Source of the DNA: Centipeda periodontii DSM 2778
GTDB lineage: Bacteria; Bacillota; Negativicutes; Selenomonadales; Selenomonadaceae
Direction of reading: 5' to 3'
NCBI RefSeq assembly: GCF_000213975.1
Contig: NZ_GL892076.1
Location: 906,235-951,352, forward strand
Length of the DNA stretch: 45,118 nt
This document shows positions 18,825 through 26,486 of this stretch, in pieces. The position numbers were made by a program, and so were the translations under genes. The notes under the pieces are model-generated. The model did not search any database and was not told the origin of the DNA. It saw nothing but the letters and a program-made list of their open reading frames with translations. Position 1 is the stretch's first letter. Each line of letters begins with the position of its first letter.

Positions 18825-18865
18825 CGAGGTCCGGCCGACGTTTGGGCCGAACCTCGTTTTTATTT
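18825..18865 (+). terminator. Intrinsic terminator after gapA
   Basis: A 12-bp stem with one mismatch pairs 18825-18836 with 18845-18856 and is followed by TTTTTATTT. The T run merges into a fragment of the foldback repeat. Readthrough or a separate promoter is needed for pgk. Confidence 0.85.
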
Positions 18866-18897
18866 AGGGAAACACTGATACGTTCAGCGATTCCTTT
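18863..18897. repeat. Internally deleted copy of the foldback repeat
   Basis: TTTAGGGAAACACTGATA (18863-18880) and TCAGCGATTCCTTT (18884-18897) match the two ends of the 172-bp element at 22625-22796 and are separated here by only three bases. It looks like a remnant that has lost its interior, lying just before the pgk ribosome-binding site. Confidence 0.6.
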
Positions 18898-18911
18898 CTG
18901 GAGGGGACAAT

Positions 18912-20105
18912 ATGAATAAAAAGACAATGATGCACATTGATCCGCATGGGAAAAAAGTATTCGTCCGTGTGGATTTCAATGTGCCGATGGATGAGAATCA
19001 ACATATCACGAATGACACGCGCATCCGTGCGACGCTCCCGACGATTCAGCATCTCCTGAATGCGGGCGCTGCGGTCATTCTCGCCTGCCATGTCGGACGC
19101 CCGACGGAGGCGCGCGAGCCGCAGTTCTCGACGCGTCCGATCGTGGCGCGTCTGGAGGAGTGCCTCGGTCAGCCGGTAAAGTGGGCATCGGACTGCGTGG
19201 GACCCGAGGCAGAGAAGGCTGCCGCCGATCTGAAGCCGGGCGAGGTGCTGCTCCTTGAGAATCTGCGCTATCACAAGGCGGAGAAGAAGAACGATCCGGA
19301 GTTCGCAAAGCAGCTCGCCTCGCTTGCGGACATCGCAGTCGATGATGCCTTTGGCGTGGCACATCGCGCACATGCCTCGAATGTCGGCATCACGGCGTAT
19401 CTTGAGACGGTTGCGGGCTTCCTCATGGAGAAGGAGATCAACTACATCGGCAAGACGCTTGAGAATCCAAAGCGTCCGTTCGTCGCCATCATCGGCGGCG
19501 CGAAGGTCTCGGACAAGATCGGCGTGATCGAGAACATGATCGACAAGGTGGACACCATCATCATCGGCGGTGGCATGGCGCATACCTTTGACGCGTCGAA
19601 GGGCTACGCCGTCGGCGACTCCCTCTGCGAGCGCGATAAGATCGATCTCGCGAAGGAGCTGCTTGAGAAGGCGGAGAAGAAGGGCGTCAAGGTTGTTCTG
19701 CCCGTCGATCTTGTCATTGCCGACAAGTTTGCGGCAGATGCGAATACGAAGATTGTCGATGTGGACAAGGTTCCTGACGGCTGGCAGGCGCTCGACAGCG
19801 GGCCGAAGACATCCGAGGAGTATGTGAATGCCCTCAAGGGTGCAAAGACGGTGATCTGGAACGGCCCGATGGGCGTGTTCGAGTTCGACGCATTTGCAAA
19901 GGGCACAGAGGCGGTCGCGCGTGCGGTTGCACAGGCAACGAAGGAAGGCGCAGTTTCGATTGTCGGCGGCGGTGACTCCATCGCGGCGCTGAAGAAGACG
20001 GGGCTGTCCGAGAAGATCTCGCACATCTCGACGGGCGGCGGCGCGACGCTCGAGCTGCTCGAGGGCAAGGTGCTGCCGGGCATCGCGGCGCTCGCAGACG
20101 AGTAA
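18912..20105 (+). CDS. pgk: Phosphoglycerate kinase
   Basis: This enzyme transfers phosphate from 1,3-bisphosphoglycerate to ADP. The 397-residue product has RVDFNVPMD near the N terminus (substrate loop), GGAKVSDKIGVI at the hinge and VGGGDSIAALKK at the nucleotide site, all normal for the bacterial family. ATG 18912 follows CTGGAGGGG. It is 26 bp before tpiA. A GC-rich reading frame also lies open on the opposite strand, which is an effect of codon bias. Confidence 0.98.
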   Translation: MNKKTMMHIDPHGKKVFVRVDFNVPMDENQHITNDTRIRATLPTIQHLLNAGAAVILACHVGRPTEAREPQFSTRPIVARLEECLGQPVKWASDCVGPEAEKAAADLKPGEVLLLENLRYHKAEKKNDPEFAKQLASLADIAVDDAFGVAHRAHASNVGITAYLETVAGFLMEKEINYIGKTLENPKRPFVAIIGGAKVSDKIGVIENMIDKVDTIIIGGGMAHTFDASKGYAVGDSLCERDKIDLAKELLEKAEKKGVKVVLPVDLVIADKFAADANTKIVDVDKVPDGWQALDSGPKTSEEYVNALKGAKTVIWNGPMGVFEFDAFAKGTEAVARAVAQATKEGAVSIVGGGDSIAALKKTGLSEKISHISTGGGATLELLEGKVLPGIAALADE

Positions 20106-20131
20106 GAAAGACAACAGAGGAGAAAATATAT

Positions 20132-20881
20132 ATGGCAAGAACACCGATTATTGCAGGCAACTGGAAGATGAACAACACGGTCGCGTCAGGTGTCGCGCTC
20201 GTCAAGGAGCTCGCGCCGCTCGTCAAGGACGCAAAGGCGACGGTTGTGGTCTGCCCGACGGCAACGGCGCTCGCGGGTGTCACGGAGGCGGTCAAGGGCT
20301 CGAACATCGCAGTCGGCGCACAGAACGTGCACTGGGAGAAGAGCGGTGCCTACACGGGCGAGATTTCGACGGATATGCTGACGGAGCTCGGCGTCTCTTA
20401 CTGCGTGCTCGGTCACAGCGAGCGCCGCGACTACTTCGGCGAGACGAACGAGGGCGTGAACAAGCGTGCCCATGCGGCATATGCGGCGGGCATCACGCCG
20501 ATCATCTGCTGCGGTGAGTCGCTTGAGATCCGTGAGGCGGGCACGTACCTCGCCTATGTTGCGTACCAGATCGAGGCGGCGCTTGCGGGCTTTGCGGCGT
20601 CGGACGTGGCGAAGCTCGTCATCGCCTATGAGCCGATCTGGGCGATCGGTACGGGCAAGACGGCGACGTTCGAGCAGGCAGAGGAGGTCTGCGGACACAT
20701 CCGCAAGACCATCGAGGTGAAGTACGGCGCGGCGGCAGCCGAGGGTGTGCGCATCCAGTACGGCGGCAGCGTGAAGCCCGATACGATCGCGGGGCTCATG
20801 GAGAAGCCGAACGTCGACGGCGCACTCGTCGGCGGTGCGGCGCTCAAGGCAAAGGATTTCGCGGCGATCGTCAATTTCTGA
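20132..20881 (+). CDS. tpiA: Triosephosphate isomerase
   Basis: The enzyme interconverts dihydroxyacetone phosphate and glyceraldehyde-3-phosphate. The 249-residue TIM barrel starts MARTPIIAGNWKMNNTV with the catalytic Lys in NWKMN. The catalytic His is in LGHSERR and the catalytic Glu in YEPIWAIGTGK. Start ATG 20132 is preceded by AGAGGAGAAAA. The gene lies between pgk and gpmI. Confidence 0.98.
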   Translation: MARTPIIAGNWKMNNTVASGVALVKELAPLVKDAKATVVVCPTATALAGVTEAVKGSNIAVGAQNVHWEKSGAYTGEISTDMLTELGVSYCVLGHSERRDYFGETNEGVNKRAHAAYAAGITPIICCGESLEIREAGTYLAYVAYQIEAALAGFAASDVAKLVIAYEPIWAIGTGKTATFEQAEEVCGHIRKTIEVKYGAAAAEGVRIQYGGSVKPDTIAGLMEKPNVDGALVGGAALKAKDFAAIVNF

Positions 20882-20913
20882 TTTTCCCCAAGATACATAA
20901 ATGAACTTAGGTT

Positions 20914-20972
20914 GGCGCGGATTCTTTGCAGAGGCAGAGAATCTGCGCCTCCTGAGTCTTGAGCGAAAGCTC
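20914..20972 (+). other. Two stem-loops between tpiA and gpmI
   Basis: The first stem pairs 20914-20925 with 20938-20949 over 12 bases with one G-U pair. The second, at 20961-20972, is GAGC-GAAA-GCTC, a GNRA tetraloop, about 20 bp before the gpmI start. Neither has a T run, so they may act in mRNA processing, stability or translation, not termination. Confidence 0.5.
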
Positions 20973-20991
20973 TTAGAAAGATATCAATATT

Positions 20992-22548
20992 ATGGCAAAA
21001 CTTAAGAATGCACCTGTCGCCCTCATCATCATGGACGGCTTCGGCAACGGTGACCCGAACGATATGAAGTACAACGCCATTGCCATGGCGAATACGCCGG
21101 TTATCGACGGGCTGAAGAAAAAATACAAATACAATCAGATCAATGCATCCGGCGAATACGTCGGACTGCCGCACGGGCAGATGGGCAACTCCGAGGTCGG
21201 GCACACAAACATCGGTGCGGGGCGCATCGTCTATCAGCAGCTCACGCGCATTACGCGTGACATCAAGAACGGCGACTTCTTCAAGAACAAGGCGCTGCTC
21301 ACGATTGTACGCGGCGTGAAGGAGCGCGGCGGCGCCCTGCATGTCATGGGACTGGTCTCGCCGGGCGGCGTGCACAGCCATGACGATCATCTCTTCGGCG
21401 TGCTCGAACTCGCGAAGCGCGAGGGGCTGACCGAGGTCTGGATCCACGCGTTCCTCGATGGGCGCGATGTGCCGCCCAAGAGCGCGACGGAATACCTCGC
21501 GGCGGTCGAGAAAAAGGCGGCGGAGATCGGTGTCGGCAAGATCGCGACGGTCAGCGGCCGCTACTACGCCATGGATCGCGATCACCGCTGGGAGCGCGAG
21601 CAACTCGCCTACGAGGCGATTGCGCATGCAAAGGCGAAGTCGACGGCAAAGACGGCGGTCGACGGCGTGCTTGCCTCCTACGCCGACACGAGCGAGAAGC
21701 CAGAGGGTGTCACGGATGAGTTCGTTGTTCCGTTCGTGGTCGAGGGATATCTCGGTATGAAGAACGGCGACGGCGCGATCTTCTACAACTTCCGTCCCGA
21801 CCGTGCGCGTCAGCTCACGCATGCATTTGTGGATGAGAAATTTGACGGCTTCCAGCGCGATGAGTCGCTGAAGATCCCGTTTGCGACGTTCTCGCAGTAC
21901 GAGGCGGGCATGAATGCACTCGTGGCGTTCCCACCCGAGGAGATCGACAACACGTTCGGTCAGTATGTGCAGGATCTCGGCTATACGCAGCTGCGCATCG
22001 CTGAGACGGAGAAGTACGCGCATGTCACGTTCTTCTTCAACGGCGGCGTTGAGGAGCCGTACAAGGGCGAGGACCGCATCCTCGTGCACTCGCCGAAGGT
22101 CGCGACCTACGACCTGCAGCCCGAGATGAGTGCGATCGAAGTCACAGACAAGGTGGTCGAGGCGATCAAGTCAAAGAAGTACGACTTCATCATCCTCAAC
22201 TATGCGAACTGCGACATGGTCGGACACACGGGTGTTGTCCCTGCGGTTGTGAAGGCGGTCGAGACGGTCGACACCTGCGTCGGGCGCTTTGTCGATGCCA
22301 TCCGCGAGGTCGGCGGCGAGGTCTGCATCACGGCGGATCACGGCAATGCGGACAAGATGTGGGACTACGAGACGAATCAGCCGTTCACGAAGCACACGAC
22401 GAACCCCGTGCCGTTCATCGTGGTCTCTGACCGCATCAAGGAGGTGCATACGGGCGCGCTCTGCGACATCGCGCCGACGCTCCTGACGCTGGCGGGGCTG
22501 CCGATCCCGAAGGAGATGACGGGCAAGCCGCTGGTTACGCTTGCGTAA
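20992..22548 (+). CDS. gpmI: 2,3-bisphosphoglycerate-independent phosphoglycerate mutase
   Basis: This metalloenzyme interconverts 3- and 2-phosphoglycerate through a phosphoserine. The 518-residue product opens with IIMDGFGNGD (metal site) and contains GQMGNSEVGHTNIGAGR with the catalytic Ser. Later blocks HDDHLFGV, ADHGNADKM and TKHTTNPVPF carry the further metal and substrate ligands. Length is typical. It closes the glycolytic run and is followed by a strong terminator; no enolase gene follows, unlike in many other Firmicutes. Confidence 0.97.
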   Translation: MAKLKNAPVALIIMDGFGNGDPNDMKYNAIAMANTPVIDGLKKKYKYNQINASGEYVGLPHGQMGNSEVGHTNIGAGRIVYQQLTRITRDIKNGDFFKNKALLTIVRGVKERGGALHVMGLVSPGGVHSHDDHLFGVLELAKREGLTEVWIHAFLDGRDVPPKSATEYLAAVEKKAAEIGVGKIATVSGRYYAMDRDHRWEREQLAYEAIAHAKAKSTAKTAVDGVLASYADTSEKPEGVTDEFVVPFVVEGYLGMKNGDGAIFYNFRPDRARQLTHAFVDEKFDGFQRDESLKIPFATFSQYEAGMNALVAFPPEEIDNTFGQYVQDLGYTQLRIAETEKYAHVTFFFNGGVEEPYKGEDRILVHSPKVATYDLQPEMSAIEVTDKVVEAIKSKKYDFIILNYANCDMVGHTGVVPAVVKAVETVDTCVGRFVDAIREVGGEVCITADHGNADKMWDYETNQPFTKHTTNPVPFIVVSDRIKEVHTGALCDIAPTLLTLAGLPIPKEMTGKPLVTLA

Positions 22549-22570
22549 AGCATGATGAAATGAATCTGTC

Positions 22571-22609
22571 CCTCAGGACTTCTATTTCTTAGGAGTCCTG
22601 AGGTTTTTT
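22571..22609 (+). terminator. Intrinsic terminator after gpmI
   Basis: A perfect 10-bp stem, CCTCAGGACT with AGTCCTGAGG, pairs 22571-22580 with 22594-22603 and is followed by six T residues. Confidence 0.95.
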
Positions 22610-22624
22610 GTATTGGGCTCACAA

Positions 22625-22796
22625 TTTAGGGAAGCACTGATAAATTCAGCACCATCATCTTGGCGCATCTTTTTTGCCCGCACTTCGTCAGCAAATCCTC
22701 CACATAGCTCTGGCTATGCGTCCGGTTTACCTCCTTGTTCGGACGAAAAAATCTACGCCAATCTGACGGACTTCATTTTATCAGCGATTCCCTAAA
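22625..22796. mobile_element. Foldback MITE-like element, 172 bp
   Basis: The ends 22625-22644 and 22777-22796 are 20-bp inverted repeats of the form TTTAGGGAA-nnn-CTGATAAA, differing only in the three middle bases. The inner sequence also folds back: TTGGCG...TTTTTT on the left against AAAAAA...CGCCAA on the right. A perfect CATAGC-TCTG-GCTATG hairpin lies at the exact centre (22703-22718). There is no coding capacity and no clear target duplication. A related half copy and two fragments occur elsewhere in the window, so it is a dispersed repeat. Confidence 0.8.
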
Positions 22797-22836
22797 CCTA
22801 TCATCTCATCGATGTTCGTAAAAATTATTTTGATAT

Positions 22837-22938
22837 TTTAGGGAATTACTGATAAAATAGAACCTCAGATTGGCGTTGATTTTTCGTTCAAAACGAAACG
22901 GAAGGAAAACCGGACGCAGACTACTGCTCTGTGGAGGA
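22837..22938. mobile_element. Inverted half copy of the foldback element
   Basis: This segment starts with TTTAGGGAATTACTGATAAA and then follows the reverse complement of the 172-bp element (TCAGATTGGCGT-like, then ACCGGACGCA, then GTGGAGGA) as far as its central hairpin. Similarity stops near 22938, where the remnant of an upstream coding sequence begins. It therefore looks like a deletion junction. Confidence 0.7.
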
Positions 22939-23097
22939 GCGAGGGCAAAGTTTGTGACCAAGCGGCTGCCGAACGGGCACCTCTGCTCTCCACAGCTTGA
23001 GGATATGGCGCCGTTTTTGCCGGAGGAGGAATTGAAGCGCAATATGTATGTCCCGCTTGTTTTGGAGAAAGATCATACACAGGGGAGGATTCTATGA
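22939..23097 (+). pseudogene. C-terminal remnant, probably of a ThDP-dependent (acetolactate synthase-like) enzyme
   Basis: An open frame running out of the half repeat ends with KRLPNGHLCSPQLEDMAPFL and PEEELKRNMYVPL. From memory this resembles the extreme C terminus of acetolactate-synthase-like ThDP proteins found beside CDP-sugar genes (LEDM-xPFL...NMxxPL). Its TGA overlaps the rfbF start (ATGA, 23094-23097), the usual sign of an operon partner. The first 500 or so residues are missing and the frame enters the repeat, so the gene is dead. The family call is tentative; that it is a truncated tail is better supported. Confidence 0.5.
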
Positions 23098-23870
23098 AAA
23101 CAGTGCTTTTAGCAGGAGGTCTTGGAACGCGAATCACGGAGGAATCTGAACGCCGCCCGAAACCAATGGTGGAGATCGGTGGCATGCCGATTCTCTGGCA
23201 TATCATGAAGGGCTACAGTCATTTCGGTTTCAATGACTTTATTATCTGTGCCGGGTATAAGCAGCACATGATTAAGGAATGGTTTGCTGATTACTTTCTG
23301 CATACATCGGACATCACGTTTGATTTTACGCAGGAGAACCGTATGATCGTACACAATCAGCATACGGAGCCGTGGAAGGTCACTATCGTCGATACGGGGC
23401 TTGAAACCATGACGGGCGGACGCCTTCGTCGGATACGGAAATATATTGGAGATGAGACGTTCATGATGACCTACGGCGACGGCGTCTGCGACGTAGATCT
23501 CAAAAAGGTGGTGCACTTTCACAAGGAGCATGGAAAGGCTGCGACATTGACTGCCGTCATGCAGAAACAGCAGAAGGGGATCTTGGATATTGGATTAGAC
23601 AATACGGTGCACGCCTTTCGCGAAAAAGCGATGGAGGACAGTGCGCCGATCAATGCTGGGTATATGGTGCTGGAACCTACTGTGTTCGATTTAATCCAGA
23701 AAGATGATACGGTTTTTGAGCAAGAACCTCTCATGCGGCTCGCGCGGGAGAATGAATTGAAGAGCTACCTGCACCGTGGATTTTGGCAATGTATGGATAC
23801 TTTGCGGGAGAAAATAGTACTGGAAAACTTGTGGCAGACCGGCATGGCACCGTGGAAGTTATGGGATTAG
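23094..23870 (+). CDS. rfbF: Glucose-1-phosphate cytidylyltransferase
   Basis: The enzyme makes CDP-glucose from CTP and glucose-1-phosphate, the first step to CDP-linked dideoxysugars. The 258 residues begin MKTVLLAGGLGTRITEES (nucleotide loop) with KPMVEIGGMPILWHIMKGYS after it, and have the TYGDGVCDVD metal site and the ETMTGGRLRRI segment typical of RfbF. Length is normal. It now stands alone: the gene upstream is a fragment and no CDP-glucose 4,6-dehydratase is in the window. Expression may depend on transcription entering from the repeat region, since no clear promoter was seen. Confidence 0.93.
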   Translation: MKTVLLAGGLGTRITEESERRPKPMVEIGGMPILWHIMKGYSHFGFNDFIICAGYKQHMIKEWFADYFLHTSDITFDFTQENRMIVHNQHTEPWKVTIVDTGLETMTGGRLRRIRKYIGDETFMMTYGDGVCDVDLKKVVHFHKEHGKAATLTAVMQKQQKGILDIGLDNTVHAFREKAMEDSAPINAGYMVLEPTVFDLIQKDDTVFEQEPLMRLARENELKSYLHRGFWQCMDTLREKIVLENLWQTGMAPWKLWD

Positions 23871-23879
23871 GATAAATAG

Positions 23880-23909
23880 GGGCAGACGCCGTCGTGCGTC
23901 TGTCCTTTT
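23880..23909 (+). terminator. Intrinsic terminator after rfbF
   Basis: GGGCAGACGC (23880-23889) pairs with GCGTCTGTCC (23896-23905) over 10 bases with one G-U pair, and TTTT follows. Confidence 0.85.
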
Positions 23910-23913
23910 CCAT

Positions 23914-23942
23914 TTGAAAGAGTGCGGGTGGAATGGTATACT
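23914..23942 (+). promoter_or_regulatory. Sigma-A promoter for the DUF1232-topB run
   Basis: TTGAAA (23914-23919) and TATACT (23937-23942) have the ideal 17-base spacing, about 34 bp before the start codon of the next gene. Confidence 0.75.
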
Positions 23943-23975
23943 GGGCATGATGACGTGAAATGATCGGAGGTTTCT

Positions 23976-24335
23976 ATGCTGCGATTCTTGGTGCTGCTGC
24001 GTGCACTGCGGCGTGATATTGCCGTGCTGCTCTTTGCAATGCTGCGGCGTGATACGCCGCGCGCGGTGAAGTTCTTGTTCCCCCTCACGCTGCTCTATCT
24101 CGTGAGTCCGATTGACATCGTGCCTGATACGATCCCGCTGCTCGGTGCCGTGGACGACATGATTATCCTGCCGGCGGCGACGGAGTTTCTCGTACGCATG
24201 CTGCCGAAGGATGCGCGCGCAGAGGCGGAACGTAACGTGACTCACTATGGGACACTCGTACTTGTCGTGGCGTCCGTTGTTCTGATCCTCTGGCTTGTGC
24301 TCCTTGTTTGGGCGCTCACGAAGGTGTTTGCATGA
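23976..24335 (+). CDS. DUF1232 (YkvA-family) membrane protein
   Basis: The 119-residue protein contains the DUF1232 signature YLVSPIDIVPDTIPLLGAVD at residues 41-60 and a strongly hydrophobic C-terminal segment that is probably membrane-spanning. The N terminus is short and basic. ATG 23976 has GGAGGTTTCT before it. The stop codon overlaps the topB start (ATGA), so they are co-translated. The function of the family is not known. Confidence 0.85.
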   Translation: MLRFLVLLRALRRDIAVLLFAMLRRDTPRAVKFLFPLTLLYLVSPIDIVPDTIPLLGAVDDMIILPAATEFLVRMLPKDARAEAERNVTHYGTLVLVVASVVLILWLVLLVWALTKVFA

Positions 24336-26473
24336 GGCTCTATATCGCGGAAAAGCCGAGTGTCGGGCGCGCGCTCGCTGCGTGTCTGCCGGATCCGCAC
24401 CGCAAGGGGCAGGGGTGGATCGAGACGGGCGGCGGCGTGGTGACGTGGCTCTTCGGCCATGTCCTGCGGCAGGCGGAGCCGGAGGAATACGATCCAAAAC
24501 TGAAACGCTGGCGCACGGAGGATCTGCCGATCCTGCCCAAAGAGTGGTGGCTCGTCGTAAACGAGAGTGCGGCGCAGCAGTTCGCGGTCGTCAAGGGGCT
24601 GATCGAGCGCGCGGATGAGATTGTGCACGGCGGCGACCCCGACCGCGAGGGGCAGCTGCTCGTGGACGAGGTTCTGGACTATCTCGGCAATGAAAAGCCT
24701 GTACGACGCATCCTTATCAATGCACTCGACGATAAGAGTATCCACGACGCGCTTAATGATCTGCGCGACAATCGCGATTTCCTGCCGTTGAAACGATCGG
24801 CGCTCGCGCGGGCACGCGCGGACTGGCTCATCGGGATGAATCTCTCGCGTGCCTACACGCTGGCAGCACGTCGTGCGGGGCACGATCGGCTTGTGCTCCC
24901 GATCGGACGCGTCAAGACGCCGACGCTCGCGCTCGTTGTGCGCCGTGAGCGCGAGATCGAGAACTTCAAACCCGCGACATATTATCTGCTCGATGCGGTA
25001 TTTCGTCACGAGAAGTCGGGCGAATCGTTTCATGCACGATGGAAGCCGTCGGAGGAGTACACGCCGCTCGATCCAGAGGGACGGCTCGTAGACGAAAAGG
25101 CGGCACGCGCAGCTTTGGAGTCATTTGGCGGCGCGCCGCAGGACGCCCAGATCACGCGCTACGAGCGCAAGAAGAAGGAGGAGCCGCCGCCGCTCCCATT
25201 CTCGCTCTCCGCATTGCAGGTGCTTGCGGGAAAGCGCTACGGCTACGAGCCGCAGCAGGTGCTCGACACGGCGCAGAAACTCTACGAGGAGAAGCTGACG
25301 AGCTATCCGCGCTCGGATGCGGAGTATCTGCCCGTGAGTCAGCACAAGGACGCGCCGAAGATCCTTGGCAATCTCGCCGCACTTGACGGTTCGGAGCTCT
25401 CTGCATGGGCGCGTGAGGCGGATGCAAAGCAGAAGTCGCGCGCGTGGAACGACGCGAAGATCTCCGCGCATCACGCGATCATTCCGACGACCGTGCCCGT
25501 GAATCTCGCGCGGCTCAGTGAGATGGAGCGCAATATCTACGGACTGATTGCGCGTGCCTACATCGCACAGTTTCATCCGAACTACGTCTACGATCAGACG
25601 AAGGTCGAAGTCACCTATCACGGTGAGCTGTTTGCGGCGAGCGGGCGCACGGAGCGCGCGGCGGGCTGGCGCGCGATGTATCGCACGGGAAAGAGCGAGA
25701 CCGAGGACGCGGAGAAGGAGGACGAGGAGAGCGCCGTACTGCCTCCGATGAAGAAAGGAGACGCGGCGAACTACGTGTCGGCAGACCTTTCCACGCGCCA
25801 GACGAAGCCGCCCTCGCGCTTTACGCCTGCGACACTTTTGCAGGGCATGAAGGAAATCCACAAATATGTGAAGGATGAGGCGGCGAAGAAGATGCTGCGC
25901 GATGTCTCCGGCATCGGGACGGAGGCGACGCGCGCGAGCATCATCGAGGATCTGATCCGGCGCAAATTCCTGAACGCCGCCGGCAAGAAGAAGGTGCTGA
26001 CGCCGACGGCGGAGGCGTATCTCCTCATCGACGCGCTCCCCGATGCGATGACCTATCCCGATGCGACGGCAGTCTGGGAGGATCGTCTGCATTCGATGGC
26101 ACAGGGCGAGGGGACGCCCGAGGAATTCCTCGCGGGACAGGCGGCGTTTGCGCGCGAGCTCTGCGCTGCGGCATTGACGGCGACAATCTCGGGCGGCGGA
26201 GGCGTCCCCTGTCCCGCATGCGGGCGCGGCGTTATGATGAAGCGCAAGGGGAAGCACGGTGATTTCTGGGGCTGCTCCGCATTCCCTCAGTGCCGTATGA
26301 CAGCGAATGATACGGACGGTAAGCCGGACTTTACGGGGAAGCGGATCCCACGCGCCGCGAATGGAGCGGCGGGAGCGCCGTCGCCCGCGTCTGCACCTAC
26401 GCCCGTTGCGCGCGGCAGCTACACGCCGACAGCAGATGAACAGGCGGAGATGGATGCGCTGTTTTTTGATTGA
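24332..26473 (+). CDS. topB: DNA topoisomerase III (type IA)
   Basis: The product (713 aa from ATG 24332) relaxes and decatenates DNA through a 5' phosphotyrosine. The Toprim domain opens with MRLYIAEKPSVGRALA and has HGGDPDREGQ. The catalytic Tyr is about residue 325 in EKLTSYPRSDAEYL. The C terminus carries a zinc ribbon with CPAC and a later Cys pair (FWGCSAFPQC). An in-frame start eight codons upstream is possible, but ATG 24332 overlaps the preceding stop and begins at the conserved first strand. Size and domain order are typical. Confidence 0.94.
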   Translation: MRLYIAEKPSVGRALAACLPDPHRKGQGWIETGGGVVTWLFGHVLRQAEPEEYDPKLKRWRTEDLPILPKEWWLVVNESAAQQFAVVKGLIERADEIVHGGDPDREGQLLVDEVLDYLGNEKPVRRILINALDDKSIHDALNDLRDNRDFLPLKRSALARARADWLIGMNLSRAYTLAARRAGHDRLVLPIGRVKTPTLALVVRREREIENFKPATYYLLDAVFRHEKSGESFHARWKPSEEYTPLDPEGRLVDEKAARAALESFGGAPQDAQITRYERKKKEEPPPLPFSLSALQVLAGKRYGYEPQQVLDTAQKLYEEKLTSYPRSDAEYLPVSQHKDAPKILGNLAALDGSELSAWAREADAKQKSRAWNDAKISAHHAIIPTTVPVNLARLSEMERNIYGLIARAYIAQFHPNYVYDQTKVEVTYHGELFAASGRTERAAGWRAMYRTGKSETEDAEKEDEESAVLPPMKKGDAANYVSADLSTRQTKPPSRFTPATLLQGMKEIHKYVKDEAAKKMLRDVSGIGTEATRASIIEDLIRRKFLNAAGKKKVLTPTAEAYLLIDALPDAMTYPDATAVWEDRLHSMAQGEGTPEEFLAGQAAFARELCAAALTATISGGGGVPCPACGRGVMMKRKGKHGDFWGCSAFPQCRMTANDTDGKPDFTGKRIPRAANGAAGAPSPASAPTPVARGSYTPTADEQAEMDALFFD

Positions 26474-26486
26474 CTCGGAGAATACT

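Noticed and set aside
18864-20144. Long open frame on the minus strand opposite pgk
   Set aside because: It is antisense to a complete pgk gene, has no recognisable domain and is explained by GC-rich codon bias. The same applies to long minus-strand frames opposite gpmI, rnr, topB and the amino acid permease.
22870-23097. A 75-residue protein-coding gene before rfbF
   Set aside because: Its first 23 codons lie in the half copy of the foldback repeat and only the end looks like protein sequence, so it is a gene remnant.
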